DNA from: Psychrobacter cibarius
Lineage (GTDB): Bacteria > Pseudomonadota > Gammaproteobacteria > Pseudomonadales > Moraxellaceae
Assembly: GCF_016107535.1 (NCBI RefSeq)
Contig: NZ_JABASQ010000004.1
Location: 124,001-188,000 of the forward strand
Reading direction: 5' to 3'
Length of the DNA: 64,000 nucleotides
Position numbers and translations under genes: made by a program. Numbering within the stretch: position 1 is the first letter of the stretch; every line of letters starts with the position of its first letter. The notes under the pieces were generated by a model, which saw only the letters and a program-made list of their open reading frames with translations, did not search any database and was not told where the DNA came from. Below, piece after piece: positions 45,736-55,968 of this stretch.

Positions 45736-47013
45736 ATGTACATCATGACTGTCGATAATTTAAATGATATCAATAAACTTGAATGCCGAGATAAAGATTA
45801 CTCGGTCAGTGTCTCAGGTATCGCGGGTTTAAGTATTCGTACTTATCCAAATGGTAAAAAGGAATACTACTTACGGTACGCTCATCCGCATATCGATGGT
45901 AAGCGCCCTAGAATGATGTTAGGTAAGGTCGAAGATGTCAGTCTATATGAAGCTAAGTATAAAGCAGAAACTATACTTAGCACGGTCGCACAAGGCTCCG
46001 ACCCTAAAGCCATTCATAAAAAAGAACAAGTCAATAAGTATGCTCATCTAAAGAACGCCACATTTTCTGAAATCACACAAGCGTGGCGAGATCACAAAAC
46101 GTCAAGTCGTCACCATAGTAAATCTAGAAAGCGCGCGTTTAGTGACTCAACCCTTAAATTTTGGGATTTATGTCTAGGATATATGTGTCGTGAGATTGGC
46201 GACTTAAGAATGAACGATATCACAAGCGAGATGATATTGAGTGTATGTGAGGCGATTCAAAACAATGAAAATCAAGCAACCTTCGTTGGTGCAAGCACTA
46301 GGCTTTATACCGAAAAAGTCTTCTCATTTGCTGTTGCAAGAGGATTATGCGATAGAAATGTAGCTATTGATACACGTGGCGAGCTCGCACCTGCCAGTTC
46401 AGGCAACCACTTACCAGCCATTACCAAGCCTGATCAGTTTGCTACCCTCCTGAACGATATGTCCCATTTCAAAGGTGCAAGTAAAACCACATTAGAAGCG
46501 ATGAATTTACTACCGTATGTCTTTGTGCGTAGTATCGATTTGCGGTCTATGCGTTGGCAAGATATAGATTGGGATAATAAGCTATGGGAGTTTTCTCCTA
46601 CTAAAGGCGAAGGTCGTGATGACATGGTATCTCATTTAGTTGTACCACTAGCCACTCAAGTAATTGAGCGCTTACGAAAAATACAAGCAATCACAGGTCA
46701 CAAAGAACATGTATTTGCATCGATACGTGTCTCAAGCAATCCTTATATTAGCAAAGCAACACTAGTACAAATATTTCATAGGCTTGGCTACAAAGATGTG
46801 CAATGCGCTCATGGATTTCGAGCATCAGCTAAAACCTTACTTATGGAGCAACCTGAGTTGCGTTATTCAGATATCGTGACCGAGCTGCAATTAGGACATC
46901 GAATAAAGGATACGCATGGCGGCGCTTATAACCGATTAGATGAAATTGATACTCGAATACTGATGATGCAAGATTGGGCTGATTATATAGATAAGCTCCG
47001 GGGTTCAACGTAA
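45736..47013 (+). CDS. tyrosine recombinase / integrase
   Basis: This encodes 425 residues of the P4-type phage integrase group. The N-terminal DUF4102-like arm-binding domain contains GLSIRTYPNGKKEYYLRYAHP. Catalytic residues: Arg in YVFVRSIDLRSMRW, His-x-x-Arg in HGFRASAKTL, His in LQLGHRIKDTHGG and the nucleophile Tyr in GAYNRLDE. All look present. The start is ATG 45736 or 45745, with a weak ribosome site. No other mobile-element genes accompany it. It lies 1.2 kb from dif between two diverged direct repeats, so it may be the remnant of an integrated element. Confidence 0.9.
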   Translation: MYIMTVDNLNDINKLECRDKDYSVSVSGIAGLSIRTYPNGKKEYYLRYAHPHIDGKRPRMMLGKVEDVSLYEAKYKAETILSTVAQGSDPKAIHKKEQVNKYAHLKNATFSEITQAWRDHKTSSRHHSKSRKRAFSDSTLKFWDLCLGYMCREIGDLRMNDITSEMILSVCEAIQNNENQATFVGASTRLYTEKVFSFAVARGLCDRNVAIDTRGELAPASSGNHLPAITKPDQFATLLNDMSHFKGASKTTLEAMNLLPYVFVRSIDLRSMRWQDIDWDNKLWEFSPTKGEGRDDMVSHLVVPLATQVIERLRKIQAITGHKEHVFASIRVSSNPYISKATLVQIFHRLGYKDVQCAHGFRASAKTLLMEQPELRYSDIVTELQLGHRIKDTHGGAYNRLDEIDTRILMMQDWADYIDKLRGST

Positions 47014-47054
47014 TACTTACTTTACGTTAATAATATACCTATTAGCATTCACAA

Positions 47055-47141
47055 TGCACAATAAGCCCTTTGCATAGCATCTCATTCCCAGTCATCACAT
47101 AACAACCAAAACACCCTAACATTCTATTGTTGGTAGCCTAG
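47055..47141. repeat. diverged direct repeat, right copy
   Basis: The sequence from CACAATAAGCCCT to CTATTGTTGGTAGCCTAG aligns with the copy at 44867-44952 in the same orientation. The best-kept blocks are CACAATAA, TCATCAC and ATTGTTGGTAGC. Confidence 0.7.
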
Positions 47142-47259
47142 ATATTGGAATTTCTGCAACCTCGCGCTTGTGATCAACGACCAATCTGACGGCTTCTAAT
47201 CTCCGGTATCTTATCTGCATGAGCTCACTTCATGTACTGACAAACTCTATAGCCTCAGT

Positions 47260-48402
47260 TTAATTATCCAGTTTTACCAAACAGTCAGAATTAATATCAG
47301 CAATCGTTTTGGCACCAGTCAAGGTCATTGCGACGCGTATTTCTTTATCTAGCAGTTCTAACAAATTGCTTACCCCTGCACCGCCATCCGCTGCTAAAGC
47401 ATAAATAAAAGCGCGCCCTAGCATGCAAATATCAGCGCCCAAAGCCAACATACGCACAATATCTAAGCCATTACGTATGCCAGAGTCGGCTAAAATTTTA
47501 ATCTCTCCTTTAACCGCATCGGCAATAGGAGGCAGCGCCCGTGCACTGGATAAAACACCGTCCAGTTGTCGCCCACCATGATTGGATACGACTATGCCGT
47601 CTGCCCCAAAACGCACCGCATCTTTGGCATCTTCTGGGTCCAAAATACCTTTGATGACCATAGGCCCATCCCAGTACTCGCGAATCCAATCTAAATCTTT
47701 CCAAGAAATAGAGGGGTCAAAGTTATTACCTAGCCAGCCTATATAGTCTTCCAATCCTGTTGTCTTGCCTAAATAAGTAGAGATATTACCCAGATCGTGC
47801 GGACGGCCATTCAGTCCTACATCCCATGCCCATTGCGGATGCATCACAGACTGGAAGTAACGGCGCATAGCGGCATTTTTACCGCTCATACCAGAGTGCA
47901 TATCTCGGTAGCGTGCCCCTGGTACCGGCATATCCACCGTGAAAACCAAGGTCGAACACCCCGCCGCTTTGGCACGCTCCAAGGCATTTTTCATAAAACC
48001 TCGGTCCTTTAATACGTAAAGCTGAAACCACATTGGACGGTTAATTTTAGGCACTACTTCCTCAATCGGACAAACCGAAACTGTCGACATGGTAAACGGA
48101 ATGCCTTTTTGATCGGCTGCCATAGCGGCCTGCACTTCTCCGCGGCGGGCATACATACCTGTCAGACCTACGGGTGACAACGCGACAGGCATAGACAGAG
48201 TTTCATTAAATAACTGCGTCTCGAGACTAAGCTGTGACATATCATTCAGTACACGTTGTCTAAGGGCAATTTTTGATAAATCTTCAACATTATGTTTTAA
48301 GGTATATTCCTCATAAGCACCGCCATCTATATAATGAAATAGAAATGGTGGCAGTCGGCGCTTGGCAGCAGCCCTGTAGTCGTTTGGAGATGAAATAATC
48401 AT
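47260..48402 (-). CDS. lldD: L-lactate dehydrogenase (quinone, FMN) LldD
   Basis: FMN-dependent membrane-associated enzyme that oxidises L-lactate to pyruvate. It has 380 residues, the E. coli length. The active-site and FMN motifs are [12 protein letters not shown] (catalytic His), [35 protein letters not shown] and [21 protein letters not shown]. It is the third gene of the leftward lldP-dld-lldD cluster, 127 bases after dld, so it may be cotranscribed. Confidence 0.95.
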   Translation of the reverse strand: MIISSPNDYRAAAKRRLPPFLFHYIDGGAYEEYTLKHNVEDLSKIALRQRVLNDMSQLSLETQLFNETLSMPVALSPVGLTGMYARRGEVQAAMAADQKGIPFTMSTVSVCPIEEVVPKINRPMWFQLYVLKDRGFMKNALERAKAAGCSTLVFTVDMPVPGARYRDMHSGMSGKNAAMRRYFQSVMHPQWAWDVGLNGRPHDLGNISTYLGKTTGLEDYIGWLGNNFDPSISWKDLDWIREYWDGPMVIKGILDPEDAKDAVRFGADGIVVSNHGGRQLDGVLSSARALPPIADAVKGEIKILADSGIRNGLDIVRMLALGADICMLGRAFIYALAADGGAGVSNLLELLDKEIRVAMTLTGAKTIADINSDCLVKLDN

Positions 48403-48529
48403 ACGCTTGCCCTTATTCTGTTAGATATCTATGTAATATTTTTGAATCTCTAATTATTTATTGATTAGTGCTAAACGATGGATGCAATTGGCTTGTTTTT
48501 GAAGCAGCAAGCTTAGCCCAAACTGCCTA

Positions 48530-50302
48530 TTACAAACAGCACGAGCAGTTACGTTTGGTTTTTGACATTTTACCGATGCCGGGATTAAAGCTATTGGTTG
48601 GGTCTAGACTTTTATAGAAATTCTGCAAATCAGGCTCTGCTTCGTATAGATGACCGACATTATGCTCAGCAGGATATTTGGCTCCGCGTGCGCTCAATAG
48701 CTCTAACATCATCTTTTTAACAAGCTTGGCATCACTGCCCTTCTTTAATATATAGTCTTGATGAAACACATAACAAAAGAAATGTCCGTAATACAGCTTC
48801 TTTTCTAAGTGTTTTTCAATGTCTTCAGGCAAGCTTTCAAGCCACTCTAGCTCGTTACGTGGTATGGCAATATCCAGCGCTAATATCTCACCGACCTCTT
48901 TTTCATGTATAACTTCATAGCGTAATGCGGCACCGGCTGCGGCAAAACGATTTAAAAGCGCGCTTTCTGATTCTTCCTGACTACATTCAAAATAGTTACC
49001 CGTGTCCGACGCATCAAAAAACGTCTTCAGAAAATCTTGAGCCTCTGCTATACCTTCATCACTCATTTTTATGATGAGGTGATGCTCGTATTGATTACGG
49101 TACTCCATCATGCGCTTGGGCAAATGCTTTGGAAATAGAGTAGCGATAAACTGCATGACTTTGTCAGTGAAATGCTTTGGCATCCATGACCACTTATGAA
49201 ATTTTGCATCCATAGCGCCTTTGATAGAGAACAGTCTAGGTAAAGCATTTGTACCGAGATGCTTGATACTCAAGAACGTGTCTTTACCGTATTTAGCGGA
49301 GACATCAAATATATCACGATGCATATACTCGCCCACTTCAGGGATATTGTCGAAGCGGGATAGTATCTGTCTTCTGAGCTGTGCAAGCTCACTCACACTG
49401 TTGGTGCCTATGTAGAAAGTTTGCTCTTTTGCCGCTATTGGATAAGTGTCAAGACGTACTGCAAATACGGCAAGCTTGCCAGCACAGCCGCTTGCTTCAT
49501 ACAGTCTGCGCTTGTCCGCATTAAAGCGACTGGGCGTGCTTGCATCAACATCTTTTACTCGGGCGATGTACTCTCTGTCAGATGCGAGCTTACCAGTGTC
49601 AGGTAATTCTCTTCTATCAAAATGACCGTTTTGCAAATTCGTTAATATTTCTTCAGGAGTATCACCCAACTTGACGTCTAGATGATTGACTAGCACCAGT
49701 TGACCGTGTTCATTTATTTGGGCAAACAATGCAAGCTCGGTGTAAGCAGGCCCTCTTTTAACCAGAGCTCCACCAGAGTTATTAGATATACCACCAATAA
49801 TAGACGCACCTAACGTCGAGGAACCGATGACAGAGTGAGGCGCTCTATTGACAGCATTAAGCTGACTTTGCAACTGATGCAATGTCGCCCCAGACAAGCT
49901 AATCACTTGCTCGCCATCATTCACCAAATACAACTGGTTTATGGCAAGCGTATTAATCACCACAACGGGTCTATCGTAGTCATTACCGCTTGGTGTTGAG
50001 CCTTCAGTCAGGCCTGTTTTTGCCGCTTGCATAATGATAATACAGTCGCCTTCAACGCACACTTCTAGGCTACGCCAAATGTCCAGCAATGTTTGCGGAA
50101 ACAAAACCGCTAAGGCACTGCCGCCACCAGAGCGCCACCCCATTCTATAGTGCTCATTTTTCTCTGGATCAGCTTGTACATTACTCGCGCCTAGCAAGTT
50201 GGTTAGTTTATCTAACACCTGATCAGGACTAAGCATGCCTTGAGAAGCTTGATTTGACGAAGATATATGACGCTCCTTATCTTGTAATGGTGTGTCACTC
50301 AT
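48530..50302 (-). CDS. dld: D-lactate dehydrogenase (quinone) Dld
   Basis: FAD-dependent respiratory enzyme oxidising D-lactate at the inner membrane, 590 residues. The FAD-binding PCMH domain carries IIIMQAAKTGLTEGSTPSG and GSSTLGASIIGGISNNSGG. The C-terminal membrane-binding cap contains KWSWMPKHFTDKVMQF and AEHNVGHLY. The last residues are KRNCSCCL, a Cys-rich end that is unusual. Its ATG overlaps the lldP stop by four bases (ATGA), so it is translationally coupled to the permease. Confidence 0.94.
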   Translation of the reverse strand: MSDTPLQDKERHISSSNQASQGMLSPDQVLDKLTNLLGASNVQADPEKNEHYRMGWRSGGGSALAVLFPQTLLDIWRSLEVCVEGDCIIIMQAAKTGLTEGSTPSGNDYDRPVVVINTLAINQLYLVNDGEQVISLSGATLHQLQSQLNAVNRAPHSVIGSSTLGASIIGGISNNSGGALVKRGPAYTELALFAQINEHGQLVLVNHLDVKLGDTPEEILTNLQNGHFDRRELPDTGKLASDREYIARVKDVDASTPSRFNADKRRLYEASGCAGKLAVFAVRLDTYPIAAKEQTFYIGTNSVSELAQLRRQILSRFDNIPEVGEYMHRDIFDVSAKYGKDTFLSIKHLGTNALPRLFSIKGAMDAKFHKWSWMPKHFTDKVMQFIATLFPKHLPKRMMEYRNQYEHHLIIKMSDEGIAEAQDFLKTFFDASDTGNYFECSQEESESALLNRFAAAGAALRYEVIHEKEVGEILALDIAIPRNELEWLESLPEDIEKHLEKKLYYGHFFCYVFHQDYILKKGSDAKLVKKMMLELLSARGAKYPAEHNVGHLYEAEPDLQNFYKSLDPTNSFNPGIGKMSKTKRNCSCCL

Positions 50303-52005
50303 GATGCCAAGGGACCTTGAAAACCAAAAATATAAATGGCGGCCATGACGATGATGCCACAGAACAACACATAGTATATGGTGGGTAAAATAGTACGCCT
50401 AAGTGTGGCGCCCTCCATACCAAGTAAACCCACCGTTGCTGATGCAGCCACCACGTTATGTATGGCAACCATATTACCGGCTGCGGCACCAACCGCTTGC
50501 GCTGCGATGATTAGAGAAGGTGAAATATGTAAGCTCATGGCGGCTTCATATTGGAATTGACTGAACATCATATTAGATACGGTATTAGAGCCTGCGATAA
50601 ATGCACCTAAAGCACCAATGGTTGCACTAATCAATGGAAAAACATTGCCAAAAGTACCTGAAAACAACTCTGCACTGGCGACTGGCATACTCGCCACATC
50701 TGATAAGTTTATGCCTGAATTAATAAAAATTCTAACCATTGGAATCGTAAAGATAAGTACAAAACCTGCCCCTAACACAGTCTTACCTGATTCTTTAAAG
50801 GCACTGTTTAGTGCGCTGACGGGCTTTCTAGTTTGAAAAGCGGCGGCAACCAAAGCACTAATTAGTAACAAGCCGCCCGGTAAGTATAAAGGACTAAAAC
50901 TGGCACTGATATCTGTCTCACCTAAAATCGAGGTTAGGTCTACTGCTACACTGTTAAGTAAAGACTGAAAGCCTGTAAATACTCTTGAAAACACCAGTAA
51001 AAGGGCAACCAATAAATAAGGGAACCACGCCATAAGGGTGGACATCTTCTTATCACTCAAGGTTAGCGTAATATCTTCTTTACTGACCACTAACTTACCA
51101 AGCCATTCACTCGGCCAGTTTTTTTGCGGTTCAAAATCCCATGTGGTTTTTGGTACCAAAAACCCTCTTTTAGCAGCATTAACAACGACAGTAATACTGA
51201 CCAAGCCACCGACCAGTGACGGAAACTCTGGCCCTAAAAAAACACCGGTTATCATATAAGGGATTGTAAATGCCAAGCCTGCAAAAATTGCAAACGGCCA
51301 AATCGCAAAGCCTTCCCGCCAGCTTTTGTTTTTACCAAAGAAGCGAGTGAGCATCATCACCATAAAAAGTGGCATAAACGTACCAATGACACCGTGAATA
51401 ATGGCGACTTGACTGGTAATCAGTTGTAAAAATTCGCCCCACTGTACTCCTTGTTGTGCCAGTTGAGCACTAATGGCAGCTTTATCTAACCCATCATTTA
51501 CCCCTATCACAATAGGCGTACCGACCGCACCAAATGATACAGGTGTACTTTGTATCATCATTCCCATCAACACCGCACCCAGCGCCGGAAATCCTACTGC
51601 CACCAGCAAAGGCGCTGCAATAGCGGCAGCTGTACCAAAACCAGAGGCGCCCTCAAGAAAGCAACCAAAGCACCATGCAATAATAATGGCTTGCACACGC
51701 CTATCTGGCGATACATTAGTAAACCCAGCACGGATAACGGCGATTGCACCAGTATGTTTTAATGTATTCAACAAAAAAATAGCACCAAAGACTATCCACA
51801 ATACCGAAACCGTAATGACCAAACCCTGAATAATAGATGATGACACTCGGTTAAGCGTCATATCCCATATAAAAATGGCAAGCGCAGCGGTAACCACTAA
51901 AATGATAGGCATTGTTTTTTTAGCTGACCATTGCAAACCTATCAGAAAAATACCACAGAGAACGATTGGCAGTAATGCCAAAAGCCCATATATTGTTTGA
52001 TTCAA
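50299..52005 (-). CDS. lldP: L-lactate permease LldP
   Basis: Inner-membrane lactate/proton symporter of 568 residues with about 13 membrane segments. The LctP family blocks WCFGCFLEGASGFGTAAAIAAPLLV, GMMIQSTPVSFGAVGTPI and GSNTVSNMMFSQFQ are present. It is the first gene of the lactate operon and divergent from the LysR gene. The product supplies both the D- and L-lactate dehydrogenases encoded behind it. Confidence 0.95.
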   Translation of the reverse strand: MNQTIYGLLALLPIVLCGIFLIGLQWSAKKTMPIILVVTAALAIFIWDMTLNRVSSSIIQGLVITVSVLWIVFGAIFLLNTLKHTGAIAVIRAGFTNVSPDRRVQAIIIAWCFGCFLEGASGFGTAAAIAAPLLVAVGFPALGAVLMGMMIQSTPVSFGAVGTPIVIGVNDGLDKAAISAQLAQQGVQWGEFLQLITSQVAIIHGVIGTFMPLFMVMMLTRFFGKNKSWREGFAIWPFAIFAGLAFTIPYMITGVFLGPEFPSLVGGLVSITVVVNAAKRGFLVPKTTWDFEPQKNWPSEWLGKLVVSKEDITLTLSDKKMSTLMAWFPYLLVALLLVFSRVFTGFQSLLNSVAVDLTSILGETDISASFSPLYLPGGLLLISALVAAAFQTRKPVSALNSAFKESGKTVLGAGFVLIFTIPMVRIFINSGINLSDVASMPVASAELFSGTFGNVFPLISATIGALGAFIAGSNTVSNMMFSQFQYEAAMSLHISPSLIIAAQAVGAAAGNMVAIHNVVAASATVGLLGMEGATLRRTILPTIYYVLFCGIIVMAAIYIFGFQGPLAS

Positions 52006-52299
52006 AATTACATCCTTTTGATTGTGTGATCTTCCTTGAACTAAGTCATCGAAGCCTTTATTTTGACGAATCTATGATGACTAAGTTGTATTAAATATTC
52101 ACAAATAGGGACTGCTTATTTACTAAAGCTGTCTTGTAGACAAAGCCGAGCACGACTTGCGACAGTTTATGTCCCAATGTTAAAAATGCCCTGAAATAGT
52201 CTACGCCTTGTTAATTCATTGATATATTGCATCAATGGACAATGTTATTTTCCTTTTTTGCTATAATTAGAAACACATTACTAAAATTGGAGAACAAGT
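52006..52299. promoter_or_regulatory. divergent lldP / lysR control region
   Basis: An extended -10 promoter for lysR (TGCTATAAT, 52259-52267) predicts a leader of about 26 bases. Toward lldP, GTCTTGTAGAC (52131-52141) is a short inverted repeat and could be part of a LysR site. No gene is present. Confidence 0.45.
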
Positions 52300-53205
52300 G
52301 TGACCAAAGCTGACGACATGATTTTATTCGTTCAAGTTGTCGAAGAAGGGTCATTCTCTAGAGTCGCTGAAAAATTATCATTGACGAACTCGGTAGTGAG
52401 CAAGCGCATTGCGAGATTAGAAGAGAACTTAAATATACAACTGCTTTATAGAACCACTAGAAAGTTGAGCTTAACCGATGCAGGCAGGGCGCTTTATAAC
52501 AAAGCTAAAATTGCTAAATCCGCCTTTCAAGAAGCTGAAAATGCTGTCACGGGTTACGGCGAAGATATGAAAGGTCATATACGTATAACCATGCCTGTGG
52601 TCTCTGCGAATTTCATATTTAGCGAATCTATTGCCGAATTCTGTAAACAACACCCTGAAGTATCAGTAGAGTTACAAATTACCAATCGATTGGTTGACTT
52701 GATAGAGGAAGGATTTGATTTGGCACTAAGGACCGCTGTGCTTGAAGATTCTTCACTCATTGCAAGGCGCCTTATAGATAGCCAGTGGATTATATGCGCG
52801 ACTCCAGCCTATTTAGAGCAACATGGTGCGCCTCAAACTCCTGAACAGTTACAAAATCATGAGTGCTTGGTTTATAAGTTTGATAATACGGCTAACAGTA
52901 CATGGCCGCTATATATAGACGGCAAAGAGCAATTAATATCTGTCCATGGTCGGTTTCATAGCAATCATCTGAGTGCAATTAAACAAGCCGCGCTTAGCGA
53001 TTTAGGTATCGCTTTTTTACCACAAGTGTTGATCTATGAGGAGATACAGAAAAATACACTCACGCAGATTTTACAATGTTTTACCAGCAAGAAGCTGGGG
53101 CTATATGCGGTTTATCCTAAGGCCAGACAACCGGATCAAAAGTTAAAACTGCTCGTTGCACATTTACGAGACTCATTACATCAAAAACAGGCTTACTACT
53201 ACTAA
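52300..53205 (+). CDS. LysR-family regulator next to the lactate operon
   Basis: This encodes 301 residues. The N-terminal HTH is VVEEGSFSRVAEKLSLTNSVVSKRIARLE and the substrate-binding domain follows. It resembles the CrgA/DmlR subgroup. GTG 52300 is chosen since GGAG sits six bases upstream. Being divergent from lldP-dld-lldD, it probably controls that operon with lactate or a related acid as the signal. This is inference; E. coli uses the GntR-type LldR instead. Confidence 0.9.
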   Translation: MTKADDMILFVQVVEEGSFSRVAEKLSLTNSVVSKRIARLEENLNIQLLYRTTRKLSLTDAGRALYNKAKIAKSAFQEAENAVTGYGEDMKGHIRITMPVVSANFIFSESIAEFCKQHPEVSVELQITNRLVDLIEEGFDLALRTAVLEDSSLIARRLIDSQWIICATPAYLEQHGAPQTPEQLQNHECLVYKFDNTANSTWPLYIDGKEQLISVHGRFHSNHLSAIKQAALSDLGIAFLPQVLIYEEIQKNTLTQILQCFTSKKLGLYAVYPKARQPDQKLKLLVAHLRDSLHQKQAYYY

Positions 53206-53228
53206 GTAATAAGCCTGTTTTTGATGTA
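53177..53228. terminator. 19-bp inverted repeat at the lysR 3' end
   Basis: A perfect 19-bp stem TACATCAAAAACAGGCTTA ... TAAGCCTGTTTTTGATGTA has its left arm in the last lysR codons. The T5 in the right arm gives terminator function. Confidence 0.88.
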
Positions 53229-53415
53229 TATAAAAAAACTAATAAAGCGGTCTTAAAATTAAAGAGATGGTGAAGAATTTTTTATAGATAAATTAGATTT
53301 TTAATCATATTCGAAGTTCATGAACTTAGTCACTGAATGCCTGTTTAAATACAGTCTATATGATAATGCTATAGGCTTACTATTATAAGAAATGGCATTG
53401 ATTTTGAAAAATGTA

Positions 53416-53456
53416 AAAACCTTTTACGCTATCCAATAATTAGCGTAAAAGGTTTT
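53416..53456. terminator. terminator downstream of the first TonB receptor gene
   Basis: A 16-bp perfect stem AAAACCTTTTACGCTA ... TAGCGTAAAAGGTTTT with a 9-base loop lies just after the leftward receptor gene and converges with lysR. Confidence 0.85.
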
Positions 53457-53468
53457 CTGATATTATTT

Positions 53469-55859
53469 TTAATAATCCACAGTGTAGCTCAAGCCGTAAG
53501 TTGTACCCGAGGCAGGCAAACGATTCAAATCGCCATAGGTTGTTTGATGATAGACCGTTAGATAGTCCTTATTGAGTAAGTTATAAATCCCATAGTCTAC
53601 TCGACCTACCGGCATTTTGACTTGTCCTAATACATCAAGTGTCATATAACCTGTGACTGGCAATGCGCTAGAATCAGGGTCTTTTTGTTGATCCTTAAAG
53701 GCTTTATCATCACCGCCAATTGCCAATGCTTGTAGACGTATATTACTGCCTTCATCGAAGTTGTATTGTGCAAATGCGGTGCCTTTAAGTGGTGTCAAGC
53801 GTACGGCATCCAGCTCCAACCAATCACCATCTTTATCATACTGGCCACGAGTATAGGCGACACTGCCACCCACTTGCCATTGATCATCAATATCATGGCT
53901 GAGCGAGCCTTCTACGCCGTAGACGCGCTCATCGGTATCGACGACTTCTACCGTATAGTCATTGGTAAAGCGTACCGTTTTATCTGATTCATTGTAAAAA
54001 CCGCTCAATCGTGCAGCAGTACTGCCATGCTTACCTTGCCAGCCCAACTCGTAATTGTCGATCGCAATAGGCTGTACGTTGTCTGAGTTGACGACAAAGC
54101 CTGCTCGTACATCACGTAGCGCACGCTGAATGTCAGCAGTGGTAAAGCCTTGTGAGAAATTGGCAAATACTTGGTCATTTGGGGTTAATTGATAGCTGGT
54201 ACCGATATTAAATAGGGTTTTATCGTGGTCTGTATGGCCCTTTTCCACTTGACCAGCCTGATAGTCAATGCCATAAGCATCACTGACACCGTTGATGAGA
54301 GGATCATTAAAATACTCTTCGAGCAATTGCTCATAAATGGGCGTGAAAGTAGCCGTTTCTGCTTTGAGTTTTTGATAGCGCACGCCAGCACTGGTATGCC
54401 ATTTATCAGTGATATCTATATCCGCATTGACAAAAGCGCCCCATTTATCAATGGTGGTATCTGGTCCACCATTATAGCTAAGACCATTTGGCTGAGCACT
54501 TAGACCGTTACTGGTTTTAAATTTATCTAAGTCTTGACCTTCATAAGTTTGCTCGCTTTTTTCGCGTTCAAAATCAGCCCCATAGCTAAACAGCGTTTTT
54601 TTACCACCAATTTCACTATCTGTTTGCATGGCGGCGCGTAGACCCATCACCTCAATGTCAGCTTCTGATTGAGTGACGACGACTGCCCCGCCCAGTAATT
54701 CTTTTAGCGTACTCTCATCGGTAAGGCCATTAGCCACCCAGACTTCGCCCGCTTGTGCAGGGAAAACTTTACCAGAAGGATAAAAACGGCCTTTTTCGTC
54801 TCGATAGTACCCTGTGACGCTCAAATTTGAGCCCGCAATATCATCATTATTATAGTTAAGGTTCACTGATGTTTTGGTGGTATAAGGCTCGTTTGCTACG
54901 TCAGCACCATCAATCGCTTTTAAAGATGGTGGTAATTTTTTCGGTTTTAATAATACTTGTAAATTTTTACCATAATCTGGACCGTAGTCCGTATCCTGCT
55001 CATCTTTGTAGTAAGTCACTGCCAAATCGAGACGCTGACTGTCAGTGAGCTCTATACCCAAGCTACCGTTAATACTTAGCGACTCAGTATCTTGTTGGTC
55101 AGTTTGGTTAACGTCTGGGCTGATGCGATTATCATGACTATCGAACTTGCCGCCTTTCGTTTCATAATCCACATCTAGGCGACCATAAACTCGCTCACCG
55201 CCATAGCCTAATGTCTGCCCCACATGATAACCCACTGAATCTGAGTCAAAATTACGACTGCTACTGACGCCGACTCTGGTTTGCCTGATAGAGCCATACC
55301 CCACCATAGATTTTGTGACGAGATTAATCAGACCACCAGCCGCGCCAGCCCCATAAATACTGGTCGCACCAGAGAGCACCTCTACCCGCTCAAGCTGCGA
55401 AGGGTCGATACTGTTTAGCTCGCGTGACAGGCTGCGTGAGCCACTCAATGGCACACCATTCAGCAAAAACTGCACGGGACGGCCATGCATGGTCGTGCCG
55501 TAGTTACTGGTTGAGCCACTACTTGCCCCCAAACTTGGAATCAGCTGAGCCAATATATCTCCAGTAGTACGATTGCCTGTCGCCTGCATCTGCAGCTCAT
55601 TTTCGGTAATTACCTGCGTGACGGCAGGCATCTCACTAATTTTTTGTGCCAAAGCCGTTCCTGTCCTTGCTTTAGCAGTGACCGTAATGGTATCTAAAGT
55701 CACGTTTGGTAACTCACTTGAGGCGGCGTTGACAGCTAAGTCTTCTGAAAGCATCGTATTTGAAGCGATGTCCATAGCACTGACATTGTTTTGTGCATAT
55801 AGTTGCTGGCTGATACAAAAGGTAAGAAAGGATAGAGCAACTTGATGGTGGCGTTTCAT
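53469..55859 (-). CDS. TonB-dependent siderophore receptor 1
   Basis: Outer-membrane receptor, 796 residues from ATG 55859 (MKRHHQVAL). A signal peptide (to about LYA-Q) is followed by a TonB box-like LDTITVTA, the plug domain (GDILAQLIPSLG to YGAGAAGGLINLVTK) and a 22-strand barrel ending GTTYGLSYTVDY. It resembles ferric siderophore receptors, and plug mark RPVQFLLNGVPLSGSRSL fits. The siderophore is not deducible. The upstream Fur box implies iron repression. The frame is open to 55943, but the chosen start gives a proper signal peptide. Confidence 0.92.
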   Translation of the reverse strand: MKRHHQVALSFLTFCISQQLYAQNNVSAMDIASNTMLSEDLAVNAASSELPNVTLDTITVTAKARTGTALAQKISEMPAVTQVITENELQMQATGNRTTGDILAQLIPSLGASSGSTSNYGTTMHGRPVQFLLNGVPLSGSRSLSRELNSIDPSQLERVEVLSGATSIYGAGAAGGLINLVTKSMVGYGSIRQTRVGVSSSRNFDSDSVGYHVGQTLGYGGERVYGRLDVDYETKGGKFDSHDNRISPDVNQTDQQDTESLSINGSLGIELTDSQRLDLAVTYYKDEQDTDYGPDYGKNLQVLLKPKKLPPSLKAIDGADVANEPYTTKTSVNLNYNNDDIAGSNLSVTGYYRDEKGRFYPSGKVFPAQAGEVWVANGLTDESTLKELLGGAVVVTQSEADIEVMGLRAAMQTDSEIGGKKTLFSYGADFEREKSEQTYEGQDLDKFKTSNGLSAQPNGLSYNGGPDTTIDKWGAFVNADIDITDKWHTSAGVRYQKLKAETATFTPIYEQLLEEYFNDPLINGVSDAYGIDYQAGQVEKGHTDHDKTLFNIGTSYQLTPNDQVFANFSQGFTTADIQRALRDVRAGFVVNSDNVQPIAIDNYELGWQGKHGSTAARLSGFYNESDKTVRFTNDYTVEVVDTDERVYGVEGSLSHDIDDQWQVGGSVAYTRGQYDKDGDWLELDAVRLTPLKGTAFAQYNFDEGSNIRLQALAIGGDDKAFKDQQKDPDSSALPVTGYMTLDVLGQVKMPVGRVDYGIYNLLNKDYLTVYHQTTYGDLNRLPASGTTYGLSYTVDY

Positions 55860-55947
55860 ATTCACTTCACTTAATTGGAGGATCAAAGAGTGGTAAAAGT
55901 TATATTTAGCTAATAATGCTGTGTGTACTAACTTTGTGAACAATATT

Positions 55948-55968
55948 GTAAATGATAATCATTGTTGT
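55948..55968. promoter_or_regulatory. Fur box upstream of receptor 1
   Basis: TGTAAATGATAATCATTGTTG contains the near-perfect palindrome AATGATAATCATT and closely matches the Fur consensus. It lies 90 bases from the chosen start codon. Confidence 0.85.
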
